Assembly: GCA_017960525.1 (NCBI GenBank)
Contig: JAGCZA010000058.1
Location: 1-64,000, forward strand
Length of the DNA: 64,000 nucleotides
Direction: 5' to 3'
DNA from: Prevotella sp.
Lineage (GTDB): Bacteria > Bacteroidota > Bacteroidia > Bacteroidales > Bacteroidaceae
Below the pieces are notes generated by a model, which was not told the origin of the DNA, made no database searches, and saw nothing but the letters and a program-made list of their open reading frames with translations. Below, piece after piece: positions 8,472 through 17,542 of this stretch. The position numbers and the translations under genes are program-made. Positions within the stretch are counted from its first letter, which is position 1. The number at the start of each line of letters is the position of its first letter.

Positions 8472-11400
8472 TTATTTCGACATTTCGACGTTATCATTCT
8501 TCACTATCACACCGCCTTGGAACCTTTCATGCAGTTTCTGGAACACAATGAAGAAGGCGGGAACGACGAAGAGCAGAGCGATGGTGCCGACACTCATACC
8601 GCCGATGACACCGAGGGCGAGGGCACGGTTGCCGTTGGCACCGGCACCACCAGCGATGACGAGCGGTATCATACCGATAATCATCGTGGCCACCGTCATC
8701 AGGATGGGGCGCAGACGCTCCTGGCAAGCGGCGAAGGCTGCGTCGCGGATGCTCATTCCCTGTGCACGACGCTCGCTTGCGAACTCGGTAATCAGGATAG
8801 CCGTCTTCGAGAGCAGGCCAATGAGCATAATGACACCCGTCTGCAGATAGATGTTGTTATCCATGCCGGGCAGCTGAAGCAGTGAGCCTAAGTAGGCGCA
8901 GATAAAGGCTCCCATCAGTCCAAAAGGCACGCTCAACAGCACGGCTAACGGTGTGAACCACGAGTTGTAGAGAGAGGCAAGGATGAGGTAAATGAGTACC
9001 ACACATATTATATATATGAGGGCGGTGGTGTTCGAGCCGGCTGCTTCCTCCACCTCACGCGACATGTTGCTGTACTCGTAGGTATAGCCCTTGGGCATCT
9101 CCTTCTCAAACATTTCTTTGATAATCTCGTGAACCTCACCTTCGCTGCAGCCGTTGGCCATGATATTACAGGTGATGCTCTGGAACAGGTTGAAGTGCTC
9201 GATGTTTGCCGGGCCAACAATCTCCTTCAGCGAGACGAACTCAGCAAGCGGAGCCATCTTGTCGCCCTTCACCTTGACGAAAATGTTGTTCAGCGACGAC
9301 GGGTCGAGGCGGTACTCGGGCGAGGCGGCGGCCATGATACGATAGACCTTACCAAACTGGTTGAAGTTGCCGATGTACGCACCACCGCAGTAGGAACCAA
9401 GCGTGCTGAGCACCGTCTTGGGCGACACGCCGGCACGCTCGCATTGGGTGGCATCGACTTCAACCTGGAACTTCGGGAAGCGCTCCGAGTAAGATGACAT
9501 AGCCATGCTGATTTCAGGCCGCTCTTCCAACTTGGTCAGGAAATTCTGGGTATGCGTGGCAAACTCCGACAGGTTGCCGTCGGAGGGATCCTGTATCACG
9601 AGACTCACGCTGTTGCTTGAACCGTAGCCGGGCACCTGTGGCAGCTGGAAGGGCAGCACCTGCACGTTCTTGATATCCTTGCAGGCAAAGTAGATTCGGC
9701 CAATGACGAGGTCAATGAGGTGGTTCATGCCCGGTCGGTCGTCCCAGTTCTTCAGCCGGACGACGAGTGTGGCATAGTTGGAACCGTTGCCAGAAATCAG
9801 ACCGTAGCCGCAGGCTGTGGCAAAGCTCTCCAACTCGGGAATCTCCTTCACCTTCGCCTCCACCTGTTTCGTCAGCTCCTGCGTCTGCTTCAGCGTATAG
9901 CCCTCCGGCGCACGGATTTCAGCGAGGAAGACACCTTGGTCTTCCTGCGGCACAAGACCCGACGGCAGGTTCTTCATGAAGAAAAACAGCAGTACGCCGG
10001 CAATGGCCAGCAGGCCCCATGCCAGCACGGGACGCTTGATGAACTTCTGCACGCTCTTGCTGTACTTATTGTAGATGGCGTTGTAGCTCACGGTGTAAGC
10101 CTTCTTCGTGTAATAGGTCAGCGACTTCTTCTCGCCGTCCTTCTCCGACATCTTCAACATGATGGCACAAAGGGCGGGACACAGTGTCAAGGCTGACACG
10201 CACGACAGACCGACCGACGAAGCAATGGTCACACCAAACTGGGTGAAGAACGTGCCCGACGTGCCACTCATGAACGTCACAGGGATAAACACGGCCATAA
10301 ACACCAAGGTACACGAGATGACGGCTACCGACACCTCGCTCATAGCCTGGCGGGTAGCCTCGCGGGCATCGCTGATGCCGCCCTCCATTTTCGCCATCAC
10401 CGCCTCGACGACCACGATGGCATCATCGACCACCGTACCGATGGCCAGCACGAGTGCGAAGAGCGTCAGGATGTTGAGCGAGAATCCTGCCAGGGCAACG
10501 ATGCCAAACGTACCCAACAGCGACACGATGATGGAGATAGAAGGAATAATCGTTGCCTTGATGTTCTGCAGGAAGAAGAACACCACGAGCACCACGAGTA
10601 TGATGGCGATAACAAGCGTTTCCACCACGTTGTGGATGGCCGCAAAGAGGAAGTCGTCGGAAGTCTGCAGAGTGACGAACTCCAGTCCTGCGGGCATTGT
10701 TGCCTTCATGTCGTCACACATCTTCGAGATGCGAGCGTTCACTTCCGTCGCATTGGCGTCAGGTGCCTGGAACACCATGAGAATCGTACCGGGCTGGCCG
10801 TTGATGTTCGACAGGAAGCTGTAGCTCTGGGCACCTATCTCCACCTCGGCCACATCGCCTAAGTGCAGCAGATGGCCACCGTCGCTTGTCTTCAGGACGA
10901 TTTCGTTGAACTCCTCAACGGTCTTCAGTGTACCCTTGTACTCCATCGAATACTGGTATTTGTTCTCCGACTGTTCGCCTAAGGAACCCGTAGCCGCCAC
11001 AAAGCTCTGGCTGCCGATGGCAGCGAAGACATCGTTAGGCTCCAAGCCATACTGTGCCATCACGTCAGGTTTCATCCAGATACGCAAGGCGTAGGTGTTA
11101 CCCAGGCTTTGTACGTCGCCCACACCGGTGATACGCTGCAGGCGAGGCTTGATGTTGATGTCGACGTAGTTTGAGATGAAGTCATCGTTATACTTACCGT
11201 CGGAACTTTTCACCGCAAGGATGCGCAGGATGTTGCTCTGGAGTTTCATCACCTGGACACCCACTTGCGTCACTTCAGCGGGCAGCAGGGCCAGTGCCCT
11301 TGACACACGGTTCTGCACGTTCACCGCCGCCATGTCGGGGTCGGTGCCCTGTTCGAAATATACCGAAATGTTCACGTCGCCTGACGACGATGCCTTCGAG

Positions 11401-11639
11401 GTGATATAGGTCATGCCGGGCACACCGTTGATGTTCTCCTCCAACGGCTGGATGACCGACTTCATAATCGTGTTAGCATCGGCACCCGTGTAGGCGGTTG
11501 TCACCATTACCTGTGGCGGAGCAATGCTGGGATACTGCTCAATGGACAGCGACTTCATGCAGATGAAGCCCACCAAAGCAATGACGATACTGATGGCGCA
11601 CGCCATCACGTATCTATTGATAAATATATTGTTCTTCAT
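8472..11639 (-). CDS. RND multidrug efflux permease (AcrB/HAE1 family)
   Basis: The 1055-residue protein has the classic length and layout: TM1, a large periplasmic loop, TM2-6 in the membrane, a second periplasmic loop, then TM8-12. The proton-relay residues are visible: the Asp pair in TM4 (AIGTVVDDAIVVVE) and the Lys of TM10 (LLSKTAILITEFA). It would expel hydrophobic compounds or bile-type detergents using the proton gradient. The adaptor gene ends 6 bp upstream and the channel gene starts 6 bp downstream, so the three are one operon. No regulator gene is adjacent. Confidence 0.97.
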   Translation of the reverse strand: MKNNIFINRYVMACAISIVIALVGFICMKSLSIEQYPSIAPPQVMVTTAYTGADANTIMKSVIQPLEENINGVPGMTYITSKASSSGDVNISVYFEQGTDPDMAAVNVQNRVSRALALLPAEVTQVGVQVMKLQSNILRILAVKSSDGKYNDDFISNYVDINIKPRLQRITGVGDVQSLGNTYALRIWMKPDVMAQYGLEPNDVFAAIGSQSFVAATGSLGEQSENKYQYSMEYKGTLKTVEEFNEIVLKTSDGGHLLHLGDVAEVEIGAQSYSFLSNINGQPGTILMVFQAPDANATEVNARISKMCDDMKATMPAGLEFVTLQTSDDFLFAAIHNVVETLVIAIILVVLVVFFFLQNIKATIIPSISIIVSLLGTFGIVALAGFSLNILTLFALVLAIGTVVDDAIVVVEAVMAKMEGGISDAREATRQAMSEVSVAVISCTLVFMAVFIPVTFMSGTSGTFFTQFGVTIASSVGLSCVSALTLCPALCAIMLKMSEKDGEKKSLTYYTKKAYTVSYNAIYNKYSKSVQKFIKRPVLAWGLLAIAGVLLFFFMKNLPSGLVPQEDQGVFLAEIRAPEGYTLKQTQELTKQVEAKVKEIPELESFATACGYGLISGNGSNYATLVVRLKNWDDRPGMNHLIDLVIGRIYFACKDIKNVQVLPFQLPQVPGYGSSNSVSLVIQDPSDGNLSEFATHTQNFLTKLEERPEISMAMSSYSERFPKFQVEVDATQCERAGVSPKTVLSTLGSYCGGAYIGNFNQFGKVYRIMAAASPEYRLDPSSLNNIFVKVKGDKMAPLAEFVSLKEIVGPANIEHFNLFQSITCNIMANGCSEGEVHEIIKEMFEKEMPKGYTYEYSNMSREVEEAAGSNTTALIYIICVVLIYLILASLYNSWFTPLAVLLSVPFGLMGAFICAYLGSLLQLPGMDNNIYLQTGVIMLIGLLSKTAILITEFASERRAQGMSIRDAAFAACQERLRPILMTVATMIIGMIPLVIAGGAGANGNRALALGVIGGMSVGTIALLFVVPAFFIVFQKLHERFQGGVIVKNDNVEMSK

Positions 11640-11645
11640 AGATTT

Positions 11646-12788
11646 TTATTCACTTTTCACTTCTTCCTCTGGAAACAGCACTTGCTGACCTTCTGTTACG
11701 TTATTGGCGCCGATGGTCACAATCTTGTCACCTACATTGAGTCCGCTGGTAACGGCAAAGTCGTTGCCGTTGCCGATGTCTACCGTTGTCACTTCGATGG
11801 CCGTTGCCGTGCTGTCGGCCTTCACCTTATACACCAGCTGCTTGTCCTGAAGCTTTACAACAGCAATTTGGGGAACCAACATCACGTCCTTCTCGCTCAT
11901 CGGCAACACCACTGTACCCTGGATGCCTGAGAACAGGTGGCCGTCAGGGTTGGGGAACGTAGCCTTTACACCCAATGAACCAGTGGCTGCATCCACCACG
12001 CCGGTCAGACTGGTGATACGCCCCTTGTACGGATATTCCGTACCGTTTTTCATCACGAAGGTGACGGCGGGCAGTTCGGCCATGTATTTGGCCTTATCCG
12101 CCTGAGTAGCACCAGACGAGACCGATTCTTCGATAAGTGCCTCAGTCACGGAGAACTCTGCATCCATGTTTGTGTTGCCGCTGACAATGGTCAGGCGCGA
12201 ACCCGGTGACACCTGGTCGCCAGTGCGCACAGGAATCTCGCCGATGACACCCACCACGGGAGCCGTGATAGTGCAGAAGCCAAGGTTCACTTTCGCACGG
12301 TTCACCGACGCACGGGCTTGGGCCACCGAAGCCTGCGCCTGCTTGTAGGAGTTCTCGGAATTGTTCAGCATATAGCTGCTCACGATGTTCTTGTCAAACA
12401 GGTTCTTGTTCGACTCATATTCCAGCTTCGCGCTGTTTTCCTGGGCCAGGGCAGCCTGCAGGTTAGCTTCGGCGGCCTCCAGCTCCAGCTGCGCATTGCG
12501 CTGGTCGATGACGAAGAGCACCTGTCCCTTCTTCACCTGCTGACCCTCGCTGACGGCTATCTTCACCAACTGTCCGCTCACCTGAGGAGTGATAGTCACG
12601 TCCGACTGTCCTTTCAGCTTGGCGCTGAACTTCAACGGCACCGTGACGTCTTGTTTCTCTACTGTCATCGTCTCAAACGATGTCTTCACTTCCTTGGGCA
12701 TGTCAATGTCGCACGCCGTCATTCCGCAGACCACAATGCCAATCACCGCAGCCCATGTCAAAGCATTTTTCTTTCTCATGTTGAACAT
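11646..12788 (-). CDS. RND efflux periplasmic adaptor (AcrA/MexA family) lipoprotein
   Basis: The 380-residue protein has a lipobox (VVCGMTAC) for inner-membrane lipid anchoring, a lipoyl domain split by a helical hairpin (AAEANLQAALAQENSAKLEY; QAQASVAQARASVNRAK), and the beta-barrel and membrane-proximal domains. It joins the pump encoded 6 bp downstream to the outer-membrane channel. ATGs at 12788 and 12779 are both possible starts; the second gives a more compact signal peptide. No clear TAnnTTTG box is seen immediately upstream. Instead a four-unit 22-bp repeat array lies 41-125 bp upstream, which might be regulatory. Confidence 0.95.
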   Translation of the reverse strand: MFNMRKKNALTWAAVIGIVVCGMTACDIDMPKEVKTSFETMTVEKQDVTVPLKFSAKLKGQSDVTITPQVSGQLVKIAVSEGQQVKKGQVLFVIDQRNAQLELEAAEANLQAALAQENSAKLEYESNKNLFDKNIVSSYMLNNSENSYKQAQASVAQARASVNRAKVNLGFCTITAPVVGVIGEIPVRTGDQVSPGSRLTIVSGNTNMDAEFSVTEALIEESVSSGATQADKAKYMAELPAVTFVMKNGTEYPYKGRITSLTGVVDAATGSLGVKATFPNPDGHLFSGIQGTVVLPMSEKDVMLVPQIAVVKLQDKQLVYKVKADSTATAIEVTTVDIGNGNDFAVTSGLNVGDKIVTIGANNVTEGQQVLFPEEEVKSE

Positions 12789-12828
12789 TCTATTTGTTGT
12801 TAGTTAATATGTCTCATTTTTGTGTTAA

Positions 12829-12913
12829 AGTTTGGTTCGTCCTAACTTGGAGTTTGGTTCGTCCAAACTGGGAGTTTGGTTACGGCAAACTGGGAGTTTG
12901 GTTCGTCCAAACT
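12829..12913. repeat. Tandem array of four 22-bp hairpin units, AGTTTGG-TTCGT-CCAAACT type
   Basis: Units of 19 bp begin at 12829, 12851, 12873 and 12895 with 3-bp spacers (TGG, GGG, GGG). Units 2 and 4 are identical inverted repeats, AGTTTGGTTCGTCCAAACT, with 7-bp arms around TTCGT. Unit 1 has one mismatch in an arm. Unit 3 keeps the arms but carries TTACGG in the loop, which links it to the array at 41-128. The array lies between the start of the RND adaptor gene and the end of the PLP-protein gene. A near-identical array occurs at 44402-44488. Confidence 0.92.
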
Positions 12914-12939
12914 TTGGTCAAGCTTTTTCCTTGTCTTGG

Positions 12940-13614
12940 TCAGTACACCCTTGGGCCGAAAATGGCGGTGCCTATGCGCACCATAGTAGTGCGGTGGTTC
13001 AGGGCCAGGGGGTAGTCGTCGCTCATGCCCCAGGAACGTTCACAAAACGAGGGGTCATCGGCGAAATAGCGGGCCTTCACCTCGTCGAAGAAACGGGCGG
13101 CGGTGTCGAACTCGCTGGCAATCTGCTGCTCGTCGTCCACATTCGAGGCCATCATCATCAGCCCGCATATCCGCACGTGGTCCATCGTGCGCCATTCGCC
13201 GTCGGCCAGCAACTGTCGGCAGTCGTCAGGGGTGAGACCGTATTTTGTGGCCTCCTTGGCAATGTGCAGCTCGAGGAGCACGTCGATGCGGCGGTTGTGG
13301 CGTGCCGCACGTTTGTCTATCTCGCGGAGCAACTTGAGAGAGTCGACGGCTTCCACCATATTTATATAGGGGGCTATATACTTCACCTTGTTGGTCTGCA
13401 GATGTCCGATGAAGTGCCACTCTATATCCTTCGGCAGGACGGCAGCCTTGCGCGACAGTTCCTGCTCGTGACTCTCGCCGAAGATGCGCTGCCCCTCGTC
13501 GTAAGCAGCCATGATGTAGTCTTCGGGGTGGTACTTGCTGACTGCAACCAAGCGCACGCCTTCGGGCAGGGTGTCTAATACGCGGTGCAGACTGCCTTTC
13601 ACGTCGTACATCAT
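12940..13614 (-). CDS. YggS/PROSC-family pyridoxal 5'-phosphate homeostasis protein
   Basis: The 224-residue protein is a single alanine-racemase-like TIM barrel. The PLP-binding lysine is Lys27 in LVAVSKYHPED, followed by FGESHEQEL and WHFIGHLQTNKVKYI, which are typical family motifs. The family binds PLP and keeps B6 vitamers and amino-acid pools balanced without a known reaction of its own. Its start overlaps the end of the DUF4494 gene by 4 bp, so the two are co-translated. The stop lies 27 bp from the repeat array. Confidence 0.95.
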   Translation of the reverse strand: MMYDVKGSLHRVLDTLPEGVRLVAVSKYHPEDYIMAAYDEGQRIFGESHEQELSRKAAVLPKDIEWHFIGHLQTNKVKYIAPYINMVEAVDSLKLLREIDKRAARHNRRIDVLLELHIAKEATKYGLTPDDCRQLLADGEWRTMDHVRICGLMMMASNVDDEQQIASEFDTAARFFDEVKARYFADDPSFCERSWGMSDDYPLALNHRTTMVRIGTAIFGPRVY

Positions 13615-14108
13615 TCTTCCTGCTCCTCGTATTCGGGTTTCTCGTCGGCCTGGCCTTTGGTCTTCGGCTGGTGCTCAAAAACATCCATGATGCTTGTCTC
13701 GGCAACGGTGGAGATGACATAGTCTATCATCGTGCCGCCCATCACCTCGTCGATGCTCTTCACGGCGCCGTTGAACGAGCCGGACTGCACCAGGTAGGTC
13801 ACCGACGAGCGCTTTTCCTTCTCTGTCTTCTCGTCGATGGTGATAAACTGCAGTTTGGCCTTGTACCAGCGGTCAGCAGTCTCCATGTCGCTGAAGAATA
13901 TCTCGCCGTATGCGGCTTTCTTGATGTCGGTGACATTGAACTCACCGCTGACATACGACGATATTTCCTCGATGATGCGCTCTTCGGCCTCGCTGAAGCT
14001 CAAGGCGTCCACCACGTAGGTCTCGGTCACTTTCTTTTGCAGTCCGTCTTCCATTGTCTTTTCGTAACGGACTTTACATTCAAACCAGTTTGCTGTTCTG
14101 CTTCTCAT
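13611..14108 (-). CDS. DUF4494 family protein
   Basis: The 165-residue cytosolic protein starts MRSRTANWFECKVRYEKTM and matches the DUF4494 pattern as I know it: a short N-terminal domain with DALSFSEAEERIIEEI, then KAAYGEIFF and a second part with WYKAKLQFITIDEKTEKEK. The family is found in Bacteroidota, is commonly beside the PLP-binding protein, and has no established function. It overlaps the downstream gene by 4 bp and lies 32 bp after the pseudokinase gene. The C-terminus is acidic and charged. Confidence 0.8.
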   Translation of the reverse strand: MRSRTANWFECKVRYEKTMEDGLQKKVTETYVVDALSFSEAEERIIEEISSYVSGEFNVTDIKKAAYGEIFFSDMETADRWYKAKLQFITIDEKTEKEKRSSVTYLVQSGSFNGAVKSIDEVMGGTMIDYVISTVAETSIMDVFEHQPKTKGQADEKPEYEEQEE

Positions 14109-14140
14109 ATCCTAATAATTCACAATTCTTTATTCACAAT

Positions 14141-15388
14141 TCATTGAATGCTGTCCTCACTTTCCTTGATGTAGCCTTTGCGGGAAAGCTGCGACTGCTT
14201 CTGGGTGGTAATGGAGTTGATGATTTCCTGGGCAATCTTGCCCGACTGTTCGGGCGTGAGACCCGACTCTTCGCCCATTTCAGTCTGCTTCTTCATCAAG
14301 TCTTCCATCAGGGCGTTGCTGCCAGCCATAAACTGCTTTTCGCTGCTGCTCATGCGCTTGTCGTCGTAGACTTTCGAAAGGGCGGCGTCGGCAGCTTCCG
14401 TAAAACGCTTGCGGAAGATGTCCTCCGCCTTCTGCTGATATGCCTTCAGGTCTTCCTCGGTAAACATCGAGTCGCCTTCTACCATCATGCCTGTCGACGG
14501 GTCAAAATGGTAGTCGTAGGGGTCGTCAAGCTCGTTGGCTGCCGGAACAGGCTCCACGAACTCCACATCGACCGTGGGCGGTACCAACTCAATGTAGAGG
14601 CCAATGGCCAGCGCAGTAATCGCTATGGCTCCAAGAAACATGAAGAGTGAACGCTTGGCACCGCGCTTGGCCGAGATGGCTGCCTTCATATCGGCCACGC
14701 TCGAATAGCGCCGGGCGGGATCAGCGTCGGTGGCTTTCTTCACCACAGCCTTGTATTCGTATGGCATGCTTCCCTGACTGAACAGATAGTCTATTAGTTT
14801 GCCCAAACTGTAGATGTCGCTTCGCTCGTCGGCTTTGCCGTCAGGGGTCAGCAATTCAGGCGCCACGTAGTCTTCAAAACCGTCGTAGAGCAACTTTGAG
14901 TCGACCATCGATTGGTAGAACGAGCCGTGGCAGAGCAACAGTGGTGAGCCGTCGCCCTTACGGATAAAAATATTCTGGGGGGCAAAGCAGACCTGAAAGA
15001 CACCACTTTCGTGAAGTCGGGTGGTGAAGTCAACCAACTTGCCCACCAAGTTGCCGACAAAGTCTTTTTCAGTAACGGCGGCAGGGTTGTTGTCGAGCAA
15101 CTGGGCCAACGTAGTGAAGTTGCCCTGCTCCAGCTCTAGCTCGTAAATGCCGCTGCTGTCTTCGTGCAACTCGTAGTGCATCTGCTGTGTGGCCGGCTGC
15201 TGCATGGTCCACTTGTGGTCGTTCTTTAATGCTTCGCAGAACACCAGACTGTCGGACAGTTCTGGGCGTAACTCTACAATGTTACGGTATTTACGGTCTA
15301 TTTGTTTTTTGTAAAACTCGCCCAAAGGCATCTTCTCGCGATGGGATGCGGCACCATCCTGGGCGTTTAACATTTGCTCAAAATTCAT
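14141..15388 (-). CDS. Membrane-anchored protein-kinase-like protein, probable pseudokinase
   Basis: Residues about 20-240 of this 415-residue protein follow a Ser/Thr kinase fold. Late motifs are clear: APE at 176-178, the subdomain IX-type stretch SDIYSLGKLIDYL at 190-202 and the C-lobe Arg in ARRYSS. The catalytic parts are lost: the HRD-x-K-x-x-N loop reads HESGVFQVCFAPQNIFI, keeping only Asn139, and the DFG position reads CHGS. No VAIK-type lysine is evident. One transmembrane helix (about 247-268, FMFLGAIAITALAIGLYIEL) is followed by an acidic, probably periplasmic domain of about 145 residues. It heads the operon with DUF4494 and the PLP protein. It may be a scaffold or sensor rather than an enzyme. 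Confidence 0.72.
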   Translation of the reverse strand: MNFEQMLNAQDGAASHREKMPLGEFYKKQIDRKYRNIVELRPELSDSLVFCEALKNDHKWTMQQPATQQMHYELHEDSSGIYELELEQGNFTTLAQLLDNNPAAVTEKDFVGNLVGKLVDFTTRLHESGVFQVCFAPQNIFIRKGDGSPLLLCHGSFYQSMVDSKLLYDGFEDYVAPELLTPDGKADERSDIYSLGKLIDYLFSQGSMPYEYKAVVKKATDADPARRYSSVADMKAAISAKRGAKRSLFMFLGAIAITALAIGLYIELVPPTVDVEFVEPVPAANELDDPYDYHFDPSTGMMVEGDSMFTEEDLKAYQQKAEDIFRKRFTEAADAALSKVYDDKRMSSSEKQFMAGSNALMEDLMKKQTEMGEESGLTPEQSGKIAQEIINSITTQKQSQLSRKGYIKESEDSIQ

Positions 15389-15415
15389 TTTTTCTGTAGT
15401 TTAGCAATTAGTCGG

Positions 15416-15447
15416 CAAAATTACGCATTTATTTCGATATGACCAAA
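15416..15447 (-). promoter_or_regulatory. Promoter of the pseudokinase operon
   Basis: On the minus strand TTTG (15447-15444), 20 bp, then TAATTTTG (15423-15416). The predicted start is about 20 nt upstream of the ATG at 15388. Confidence 0.7.
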
Positions 15448-15515
15448 AGAATTGCCGCAATTGTCGGACTTTACCGTCCGAAATATAAAAAAAAACATAA
15501 AAGCCTGCATTTTTC

Positions 15516-15546
15516 TTTGTTGTGACGGAAAAAAGGATTACCTTTG
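15516..15546 (+). promoter_or_regulatory. Promoter of rho
   Basis: TTTG at 15516-15519, 19 bp, then TACCTTTG at 15539-15546. The ATG at 15647 implies a leader of about 95 nt, longer than for most genes here. A long leader would leave room for Rho autoregulation by attenuation, as known in other bacteria, but no hairpin was identified. Confidence 0.75.
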
Positions 15547-15646
15547 CACACAGATTTAGAACAGCGTTTCGTTCTTGAAGCGTTTTTTTACACAATCAGC
15601 ATTCCATTTTCTGAAAATTAATCGTAACTAATACTCTTATATTAGT

Positions 15647-17542
15647 ATGTACACAAAAGAACAGTTAGAGCAAATGGCGATTCCTGAACTGATGGAAGTT
15701 GCTGCTCAGATTGGTGTCAAGGTAAAACAGGATGACGATTTGGAGAAAGTCATCTATGATATCCTCGACAAGGCAGCCATTGATAGTGCTGCGGATATAG
15801 AGACACCCGGCAAGCGCAAGCGAACACGTATAACCAAGAAAGAAAAGGCGGCAGCAGAACAGCCTCAAGAACCTGTTGCTGAAAACGCAACGTCTGCCCC
15901 GAAGAAGCGTGGCCGGAAGTCGAAGGCTGAAAAGGAACTGGAAGCTGCCGCCCTGCAAAACGAAACTGAGGCGAGCGAGCCAAAGCCGGAGGTCAGCAAA
16001 GTGAAAAAGGGTAGGGGAAAGGCAACCAAGAAAGCTGCTGAGAAGGAAGAATTGGCTCTGGCATCGGAAGAAATGGCTGACAAGTTCCCTGACAAGTCGA
16101 TAGACTTGCAAGTGCCTGAGGCTGCCGTTGGCGCTTATCAGTTGGATGTCAATTTGTCCGATCAGGAACTCTTGCAGCAGTTACAGGAAAAGATGAATCA
16201 GCACAACCAAACGGTTTTCCCTAAAGAAGACATTTCCGACCAAGACCAGGTGTGGGAGGGTGATCCGGGAGACGGAACCGACTTCATCACCGTGGTGGAC
16301 CTGCCCATAGAAGACCAGGCGGCCATTCCCAGCGTCGACATCTTCGACCGCCCGTTGGCCCCGCGCCAGCCGGAACCAGCATACAAGCCGGCAGCAGCAA
16401 ATGTTCCTCAGAACTACAACTTTGACGACCTCATCGCCGGCAACGGCGTGCTGGAACTGATGCCTGAGGGTTATGGATTCTTGCGTTCCAGCGACTACAA
16501 TTACCTCTCGTCGCCCGACGACATCTATGTGTCGGCCCAGCAAATCAAGAAATACTCGCTGAAGACGGGTGACGTGGTGGATTGCACGGTACGTCCCCCA
16601 CACGATAACGACAAGTACTTCACCCTCTCCACCGTGAAGAGCATCAATGGGCGCGATCCCCAGGAAGTGCGTGACCGCGTGTCGTTTGAGAACCTGACGC
16701 CTCTCTTCCCAGAGGAGAAGTTCATCTTGTGTGGAGATCCTGCCACCACCAATCCCTCAACACGCATCGTCGACCTCTTTGCCCCCATCGGCAAGGGCCA
16801 GCGTGCACTTATTGTGGCACAGCCCAAGACGGGTAAGACCATTCTGATGAAGGACATTGCCAATGCCATTGCCGCCAACCATCCCGAGGCTTATATTATG
16901 ATGCTGCTCATTGACGAGCGTCCTGAAGAGGTGACCGATATGAGCCGCACGGTAAACGCCGAGGTTATCGCTTCCACTTTCGACGAGCCTGCCGAGCGTC
17001 ACGTCAAGATTGCCGGCATCGTACTGGAGAAGGCCAAGCGTATGGTGGAGTGCGGTCACGATGTGGTCATCTTCCTCGACAGCATCACCCGTCTGGCCCG
17101 TGCCTATAATACGGTGTCGCCGGCCAGCGGAAAAGTGCTCACTGGTGGTGTGGATGCCAATGCTTTGCAGAAGCCTAAGCGTTTCTTCGGTGCTGCCCGC
17201 AAGATAGAGAACGGCGGTTCGCTCACTATCATTGCCACCGCCCTCATTGACACAGGTTCCAAGATGGACGAGGTCATCTTCGAGGAGTTCAAGGGTACCG
17301 GCAACTCCGAGTTGCAACTCTCGCGCTCGTTGAGCAACAAGCGCGTCTTCCCGGCCATCGACTTGGTGCAGTCGTCTACACGTCGTGACGACCTCCTGCA
17401 AGACCAGACCACGTTGAACCGCATGTGGATCATCCGCAAGTTCATTAGCGAAATGAACGCTATGGAGGCTATGAACACCGTGCGCGACCGTTTGGTGGAA
17501 AGTCGTAACAATGAAGAGTTCCTGATGTCGATGAATGGATAG
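15647..17542 (+). CDS. rho: Transcription termination factor Rho with long N-terminal insertion
   Basis: At 631 residues it is about 210 longer than E. coli Rho. Residues 1-45 match the Rho N-terminal helical domain. About 50-250 is a low-complexity charged insertion, first Lys/Arg/Glu/Ala-rich ([14 protein letters not shown]), then acidic. The RNA-binding cold-shock-like domain follows ([18 protein letters not shown]), then the RecA-type ATPase with P-loop [13 protein letters not shown] near residue 390, Walker [17 protein letters not shown] and the Q/R-loop region. It is the RNA helicase that ends untranslated transcripts. The last 8 bp overlap hemW. Confidence 0.97.
   Translation: MYTKEQLEQMAIPELMEVAAQIGVKVKQDDDLEKVIYDILDKAAIDSAADIETPGKRKRTRITKKEKAAAEQPQEPVAENATSAPKKRGRKSKAEKELEAAALQNETEASEPKPEVSKVKKGRGKATKKAAEKEELALASEEMADKFPDKSIDLQVPEAAVGAYQLDVNLSDQELLQQLQEKMNQHNQTVFPKEDISDQDQVWEGDPGDGTDFITVVDLPIEDQAAIPSVDIFDRPLAPRQPEPAYKPAAANVPQNYNFDDLIAGNGVLELMPEGYGFLRSSDYNYLSSPDDIYVSAQQIKKYSLKTGDVVDCTVRPPHDNDKYFTLSTVKSINGRDPQEVRDRVSFENLTPLFPEEKFILCGDPATTNPSTRIVDLFAPIGKGQRALIVAQPKTGKTILMKDIANAIAANHPEAYIMMLLIDERPEEVTDMSRTVNAEVIASTFDEPAERHVKIAGIVLEKAKRMVECGHDVVIFLDSITRLARAYNTVSPASGKVLTGGVDANALQKPKRFFGAARKIENGGSLTIIATALIDTGSKMDEVIFEEFKGTGNSELQLSRSLSNKRVFPAIDLVQSSTRRDDLLQDQTTLNRMWIIRKFISEMNAMEAMNTVRDRLVESRNNEEFLMSMNG

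Noticed and set aside
9720..10196. Plus-strand frames opposite the RND permease gene
   Set aside because: They are mirror frames of a strongly conserved gene with all functional residues intact.
12832..13578. 248-residue plus-strand frame starting in the repeat array
   Set aside because: It is antisense to the PLP-binding protein gene and its first codons are repeat sequence.
15401..15595. 64-residue minus-strand frame between the pseudokinase and rho
   Set aside because: It overlaps both divergent promoters and has no ribosome-binding site or recognisable domain.
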